Assembly: GCF_000217955.3 (NCBI RefSeq)
Contig: NZ_AFOY02000019.1
Coordinates: 372,001 to 436,000 of the forward strand
Reading direction: 5' to 3'
DNA: 64,000 bases
From: Pseudomonas fluorescens HK44
GTDB lineage: Bacteria > Pseudomonadota > Gammaproteobacteria > Pseudomonadales > Pseudomonadaceae
Under the pieces are notes generated by a model, which had not been told where the DNA came from, did not search any database, and was given only the letters and a program-made list of their open reading frames with translations. The translations under genes were made by a program, and so were the position numbers. Numbering within the stretch: the first letter of the stretch is position 1; each line of letters opens with the position of its first letter. Shown piece after piece: positions 59,907 to 64,000 of this stretch.

Positions 59907-60038
59907 GTGGCGAGGGAGCTTGCTCCCGCTCGGCGGCGTAGCCGTCGTAAACCGGGCGGTGTGGTGTGTCTGAGGAAATGAGGTGGCAAAGGTTAGGGGC
60001 TGCTTCGCAACCCAGCGGGAGCAAGCTCCCTCGCCACA
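59907..60038. repeat. REP palindrome pair (class B)
   Basis: TTGTGGCGAGGGAGCTTGCT and AGCAAGCTCCCTCGCCACAA arms with an inner GGCGGCGTAGCC / GGCTGCTTCGCAACC-like pair. Confidence 0.9.
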
Positions 60039-60058
60039 ATGGGATAGTTCCTACTGAA

Positions 60059-60093
60059 CTGATCGTTCCCACGCTCCGCGTGGGAACGATCAG
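60059..60093. terminator. Long perfect hairpin after the alginate lyase remnant
   Basis: CTGATCGTTCCCACGC (60059-60074) and GCGTGGGAACGATCAG (60078-60093) are exact complements around TCC. It lies 20 nt beyond the end of the lyase pseudogene and resembles a common Pseudomonas palindrome. No T-run follows, so terminator function is uncertain. Confidence 0.55.
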
Positions 60094-60112
60094 GAGAGTT
60101 GAGATCAAGTCG

Positions 60113-60590
60113 TCAGCTCTTGTTGTGATCAATATCCAGCTTGCTGAACGTCACTTTCCCGCCCTCGCTGGTGTACCCGGTGTTGTCCTGCACGTACACC
60201 CCGGCCTTGAAGTACAGCGGTTTATCGCGCCAGTTGGTGCTGATCCGGGTGTCCCATGAGTAGCCGGCGGCGCTGATACCCAGGGCGCCGCCGGGGTAGA
60301 GCCAGTTGCGCAAGGTGCCGTTGCTGTAGGTTTCGCGAAGCTCGGTGCGCGAGTAAATCGCGTTTTCAGTACGAGAGCCGGTCACCGGGGATCAGAAGAG
60401 AAGTGTGCCGGTGTCGGAATGGAAATATTGATCCTTGAAACCGTCCACCAGTTTGGCGGTATCAACGGTGTACGGAGAGTTGCCGACAGGGACACTGAGG
60501 TTCCAGGTTGCGAGATCGATCAGGGTCAAAGTATCCGCGAATTCTAGCTGGGCGCGCGTACCAGAAGCTCTAGCCTGCGCATTAGAGGGC
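60113..60590 (-). pseudogene. Degraded polysaccharide lyase family 7 (alginate lyase) gene
   Basis: Reading leftwards, DLATWNLSVPVGNSPYTVDT and VDGFKDQYFHSDTGTLLF are the N-terminal PL7 motif. A TGA stop (60392-60394) stands where the family has Trp. In the same frame SPVTGSRTENAIYSRTELRE continues, then NGTLRNWLYPGG jumps directly to the C-terminal YFKAGVYVQDNTGY and FSKLDIDHN strands. The catalytic QIH strand is missing. The gene thus has a nonsense codon, an internal deletion of roughly 100 residues (my estimate from family size) and no clear start. Confidence 0.87.
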
Positions 60591-60844
60591 GGTCTTTATA
60601 AGCGTAGAAGGAGTGCTTGTTAATGCCCGTCTGGCGGATAACTGGCGTCAATGCTCTGTCGGAATGTCGCGTTTCCCGGTCTCGGTGCCTCCGTCGCTGA
60701 CCGTTAGTCGGAGTCTGGGGCTTTGAGTCGGTGATGGCGCCATGACACCTACTGCTTTTGTATATCCCGGTCTAGAGTGGAGTCGCAGTATTTGTCCGGT
60801 TTTTTTCGACAGTACCGGCCTGACGTCACTACAAGAGAAGCAGC

Positions 60845-62968
60845 ATGGAATGCGCGCAACCCAAGTCAGTTGAAGGCAGCTCAGTTCTATTGATCGTGGA
60901 TGATTACCCTGAAAACCTGGTCAGCATGCGTGCGTTGTTACAGCGCCAGGACTGGCAGGTGATGACCGCGGCATCCGGCTTTGAAGCCTTGAGTCTGTTA
61001 CTCGAACATGAAATCGACCTGGTGCTGCTTGATGTGCAGATGCCAGGGATGGACGGTTTTGAAGTGGCGCGTTTGATGCGCGGTAGCCAGCGTACCCGTT
61101 TGACCCCGATCATTTTCCTGACCGCCAACGAACAGTCCCAGGATGCGGTGATCAAGGGCTATGCCAGCGGCGCGGTGGATTACCTGTTCAAACCGTTTGA
61201 CCCGCAAATCCTCAAACCCAAAGTCCAGGCCCTGCTTGAGCACCAGCGTAATCGCCGGGCCTTGCAGCGGTTGAGCCAGGATCTGGAAGCGGCGCGCGCT
61301 TTCAATGCCTCGGTGCTGGATAACGCCGCCGAAGGGATTCTGGTGGTGGGCGATGATGGTCTGATCCGCTTCGCAAACCCGGCCATGTCCCGCCTGCTCA
61401 ATGCGACAGTCACCGAATTGCAAGGCGCGGAGTTTGTGGACTTCCTGCAAAAACCGCACGTGCCGGTGTGGGCTGATTCTGATATTTATGCCGGTTATCA
61501 ACGGGGTGAGACCTGGCGCGTGCACGATGCAATCCTGCGCACCGCGCCGGGTCAGCAAGTGCCGGTGGCGCTGTCCTGTGCGCCATTGCCGTCCGAACAG
61601 CAGGCCATGGTGGTGACCGTGCTCGACATGTCGGTAGTCCGCCATCTGCATCAACAGCTGGAGTTCCAGGCTGTCACAGACCCGCTGACCGGGCTGCTCA
61701 ATCGCCGTGGTTTCTACCAGACTGTCGAAAACCTGTTGTTGCGTGGTGAGCGCTCCGACGGTACGTGGGTTTTGTTGTACCTGGACCTTGATGGCTTCAA
61801 ACGGGTCAATGATTCCTTGGGCCACGATGCCGGTGACCGGGTGCTGCGCTGGGTGTCCGAGCAGTTGAAAGCCTGCCTGCGGCCGTTCGATATTCTGGCG
61901 CGCATGGGCGGCGATGAGTTCACGGCGTTGCTCGATCTGGAGTGTCCCGAGCAAGCGGCGAAGATTGCCGAGAAGCTCATCGAGCGAATCTCGATCTGTC
62001 AGCAGATTGAAGGGCTGGATGTGGTGCTCGGCGCGAGCATCGGCATTGCGACCTATCCCGATTGCGGTTCCAACCTTGACGGCTTGTTGCGTGCCTCAGA
62101 CATCGCGATGTACGAGGCCAAGCGTGCCGGGCGTCAGCAGTATCGTTTTTACGACCATGAAATGAACGGTCGCGCGCGCTCACGGCTGATGCTTGAAGAC
62201 AGCGTGCGCACGGCCATCGAAAACCAGGATTTCAACCTGGTGTATCAACCGCAGGTGGCGATTGCCGACGGTCGCGTACGCGGGTTTGAAGCGTTGCTGC
62301 GCTGGCGGCATCCGAGTGTTGGCGATGTGCCTCCAGGGTTGTTTTTACCGCTGCTGGAAGAGGCGCGGCTGATCAGTCGTCTCGGCAGTTGGATTTACCA
62401 TCACGGCGCCCAACAGCGAAAGGCCTGGGAAAGCCTGTTTGCCAAGGATCTGGTGCTTGGTGTGAGCTTGAGCAGTACCCAGTTCGGCATGCCGAACCTG
62501 GTCACTGAATTGCGTCAGGTGCTGGAGCGTCATGAGCTGCAGCCGTGTCAGCTGGAAGTTGAGATCACCGAAGATGCCTTGATACAAAATGTTGATGAGT
62601 CACGTAAGCAGCTGCGTCTGTTGCGTCACCTGGGGGTGCGCGTGGCGTTGGATGACTTTGGTTCAGGGCCGTGCTCGTTGGCTCATTTACGCGATCTGCA
62701 GTTGGACACGCTCAAGCTCGACCGGCACCTGATTGCCCGGATACTCGATTCACCCCGGGATGCGGCGCTGGCGCGCAGCGTCATTGAGTTATGCAAGCAA
62801 TTCGGGATGCTGGTGATCGCCGAAGGCGTGGAGAGCGTTGCGCAGTATCAATGGCTTGAGGCCAACGGTTGCCAGTATGTGCAAGGTTTCCTGGTAGCCA
62901 GGCCGCTGATGGCCGAGGATGCCGCTGGGTTTGCGCAGCCGTTTGACTGGAGCGCGCTGACTGCCTGA
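60845..62968 (+). CDS. REC-PAS-GGDEF-EAL cyclic-di-GMP signalling protein
   Basis: A 707-residue cytoplasmic regulator. The receiver (residues 10-130) has LIVDDYPENL and phospho-Asp in VLLDVQMPGMDGFEV. A PAS-like segment lies near 155-270 (VLDNAAEGILVVGDDG). The GGDEF domain (285-440) has an intact MGGDEFTAL with an upstream RPFD inhibitory site. The EAL domain (460-700) has GFEALLRWRHP, VEITEDALI, LDDFGSG, LKLDRHLI and VIAEGVES, all residues needed for hydrolysis. Both synthase and phosphodiesterase look active. No partner kinase is adjacent. Preceded by AGAGAAGCAGC. Confidence 0.95.
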   Translation: MECAQPKSVEGSSVLLIVDDYPENLVSMRALLQRQDWQVMTAASGFEALSLLLEHEIDLVLLDVQMPGMDGFEVARLMRGSQRTRLTPIIFLTANEQSQDAVIKGYASGAVDYLFKPFDPQILKPKVQALLEHQRNRRALQRLSQDLEAARAFNASVLDNAAEGILVVGDDGLIRFANPAMSRLLNATVTELQGAEFVDFLQKPHVPVWADSDIYAGYQRGETWRVHDAILRTAPGQQVPVALSCAPLPSEQQAMVVTVLDMSVVRHLHQQLEFQAVTDPLTGLLNRRGFYQTVENLLLRGERSDGTWVLLYLDLDGFKRVNDSLGHDAGDRVLRWVSEQLKACLRPFDILARMGGDEFTALLDLECPEQAAKIAEKLIERISICQQIEGLDVVLGASIGIATYPDCGSNLDGLLRASDIAMYEAKRAGRQQYRFYDHEMNGRARSRLMLEDSVRTAIENQDFNLVYQPQVAIADGRVRGFEALLRWRHPSVGDVPPGLFLPLLEEARLISRLGSWIYHHGAQQRKAWESLFAKDLVLGVSLSSTQFGMPNLVTELRQVLERHELQPCQLEVEITEDALIQNVDESRKQLRLLRHLGVRVALDDFGSGPCSLAHLRDLQLDTLKLDRHLIARILDSPRDAALARSVIELCKQFGMLVIAEGVESVAQYQWLEANGCQYVQGFLVARPLMAEDAAGFAQPFDWSALTA

Positions 62969-63010
62969 ATTCGCTACACTGGCGGTCTTTCGTCACTCTG
63001 TTGTTGGCCC

Positions 63011-63502
63011 ATGACCGCGCTGAAGTACCTCCAGGCTTATCCCGCTGCCTTGCAAGACCAAGTGCGCCAGTTGATCGATCAGGATCGACTGGGGGACTAC
63101 CTGAGCCAGCGTTACCCGGACAAGCACGCAGTGCAGAGTGACAAGGCGCTGTACAGCTACGCGCTGGAGTTGAAACAGGAATACCTGCGCAATGCGCCGG
63201 CCATCGACAAAGTGCTGTTCGACAACCGTCTCGACCTGACCCACCGTGCCCTCGGTTTGCACACGGCGATCTCGCGGGTGCAGGGCGGCAAGCTCAAGGC
63301 CAAGAAAGAAATTCGCATCGCCTCGTTATTCAAGGACGCCGCGCCGCAGTTTCTGAAAATGATCGTGGTGCATGAACTCGCGCACTTCAAAGAGTCCGAT
63401 CACAACAAGGCTTTCTACAAGTTGTGCGAGCATATGCTGCCGGGCTATCACCAGCTGGAGTTCGACTTGCGGGTGTACCTCACCTGGCGGGATATGCAAT
63501 AG
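63011..63502 (+). CDS. YgjP-like zinc metallopeptidase (DUF45)
   Basis: A 163-residue protein with a HExxH zinc site, VVHELAHFKESDHNKAFYKL, and the following H-x3-N/F-type helix. YPDKHAVQSDKALYSYALEL and the basic RVQGGKLKAKKEIRIASLF loop are family-like. Biological role unknown. It starts 42 nt after the GGDEF-EAL gene, so may be co-transcribed. Confidence 0.85.
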   Translation: MTALKYLQAYPAALQDQVRQLIDQDRLGDYLSQRYPDKHAVQSDKALYSYALELKQEYLRNAPAIDKVLFDNRLDLTHRALGLHTAISRVQGGKLKAKKEIRIASLFKDAAPQFLKMIVVHELAHFKESDHNKAFYKLCEHMLPGYHQLEFDLRVYLTWRDMQ

Positions 63503-63537
63503 CAGATCAATAGATCGTCTGAACATGGAGCGGGTGA

Positions 63538-63834
63538 ATGGACGTCAGCAAGACCAAAAGCAGCTTTTACCGCCGCCTGTATGTGGCGTACCTGATCGAC
63601 CGCGGTCTGGCCAGCAACGTCCCGGCACTCACCGACGTGACCGGCATGCCGCGGCGTACGGCCCAGGACACCATCGCCGCGTTGGCCGATCTGGATATCG
63701 TGTGCGAGTTCGAGCAGGAAGAGGGCGCGCGCAACCATGCCGGGCGTTATCGGATCCTGAGCTGGGGGGCAATTGATCCGCGCTGGATCGAACAGCATGT
63801 GCAGCAGATCAAAGCGGTGCTGGAATACCCCTGA
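63538..63834 (+). CDS. Small winged-helix protein (HTH_43-like)
   Basis: A 98-residue protein: YRRLYVAYLIDRGLASNVPA, ALTDVTGMPRRTAQDTIAAL and a wing ending GRYRILSWGAIDPRWI. The pattern fits a one-domain winged helix known from Pseudomonas and Xanthomonas. It probably binds DNA; target unknown. It lies 35 nt after the metallopeptidase gene, with GGAGCGGGTGA before the ATG. Confidence 0.8.
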   Translation: MDVSKTKSSFYRRLYVAYLIDRGLASNVPALTDVTGMPRRTAQDTIAALADLDIVCEFEQEEGARNHAGRYRILSWGAIDPRWIEQHVQQIKAVLEYP

Positions 63835-63870
63835 GCTTTTGCGGTGTTGCCGCTGCTCGCGATGGGGCCC

Positions 63871-64000
63871 TCAAGAACGGCGCATGCCGATATGCGGAAT
63901 GTCATCTTCCAGATATTCCTCGCCCACCACGACAAACCCGTAGCGCCCGTAATACCCCTGCAAATGCGCCTGGGCCGACAGATAGATCGGCACTTCAGGC
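63871..64000 (-). CDS. ElaA-like GNAT acetyltransferase (C-terminal part only)
   Basis: The last 42 codons of a protein entering from the right edge: PEVPIYLSAQAHLQGYYGRY, GFVVVGEEYLEDDIPHIGMR, RS, stop. This end is characteristic of the ElaA branch of the GNAT N-acetyltransferases. The acetyl-CoA site and start lie outside the window. Confidence 0.85.
   Translation of the reverse strand, partial: PEVPIYLSAQAHLQGYYGRYGFVVVGEEYLEDDIPHIGMRRS

Overview
The window is chromosomal DNA of a Pseudomonas, most likely from the P. fluorescens group. The supporting signs are high GC, abundant Pseudomonas-type REP palindromes between genes, and a gene order (metXW, proC-yggS-pilT, pyrRBC', ruvX-algH-tonB-gshB-pilGHIJ-chpA-chpC, rsmE-bioA, metF-ahcY, metK, tkt-epd-pgk-fba) that I know from this genus. 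No rRNA, tRNA, CRISPR array or replication origin was seen.

Layout. 1-6.1 kb: metW/metX, a DUF167 gene, yggT, proC, yggS, then the twitching ATPase gene pilT and an NlpC/P60 hydrolase gene. 6.3-9.9 kb: an accessory block beside a TM2-domain gene, holding a probable colicin M-type (lipid II-degrading) bacteriocin, a four-helix membrane protein that is probably its immunity protein, and an IS5-family insertion sequence. The far end of the block carries a second copy of the 3' end of the TM2 gene. 10-16 kb: pyrimidine genes with a non-catalytic dihydroorotase, ruvX, algH, tonB, gshB. 16.3-26.3 kb: the Pil-Chp chemosensory cluster (pilG, pilH, pilI, pilJ, chpA, chpC) without pilK or chpB. 26.3-29.8 kb: a second accessory block with an orphan RHS core/tip gene, a broken mdcA fragment, a second copy of the 3' end of chpC, and a nucleotidyltransferase-HEPN pair of the MntA/HepT toxin-antitoxin type behind a 40-bp palindrome.

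30-43.8 kb: hemolysin III-like protein, rsmE, bioA, cytochrome b561, YceI, an RhlE-type helicase, a solute-binding protein, metF and ahcY (the latter behind a SAH riboswitch), a thioesterase and several membrane proteins. 43.8-45.2 kb: an IS110-family element (IS1111-like layout) inserted exactly in the loop of a REP palindrome. Its long 3' non-coding end is a candidate bridge RNA. 45.2-58.5 kb: mltA, a cytochrome c'-like lipoprotein, ligB, metK with an ArsR-methyltransferase regulator and a perfect operator-like palindrome, then tkt, epd, pgk, two small lipoproteins and fba. 58.5-64 kb: an LpxO-like hydroxylase, an alginate lyase pseudogene, a REC-GGDEF-EAL protein, a YgjP-type metallopeptidase, a winged-helix protein and the end of an ElaA-like acetyltransferase.

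Main themes. The methionine/SAM cycle is spread over metX/metW, metF, ahcY and metK, with two apparent SAH-sensing controls (a riboswitch at ahcY, an ArsR-type operator at metK). Type IV pilus motility is represented by pilT and Pil-Chp. The most unusual observation is that two unrelated accessory blocks share one architecture: each is bounded by a slightly diverged direct repeat of the 3' end of the adjoining core gene. Start codons were chosen by ribosome binding site, family length and overlap with neighbours. All family assignments are from reading the protein sequences; no database search was run.
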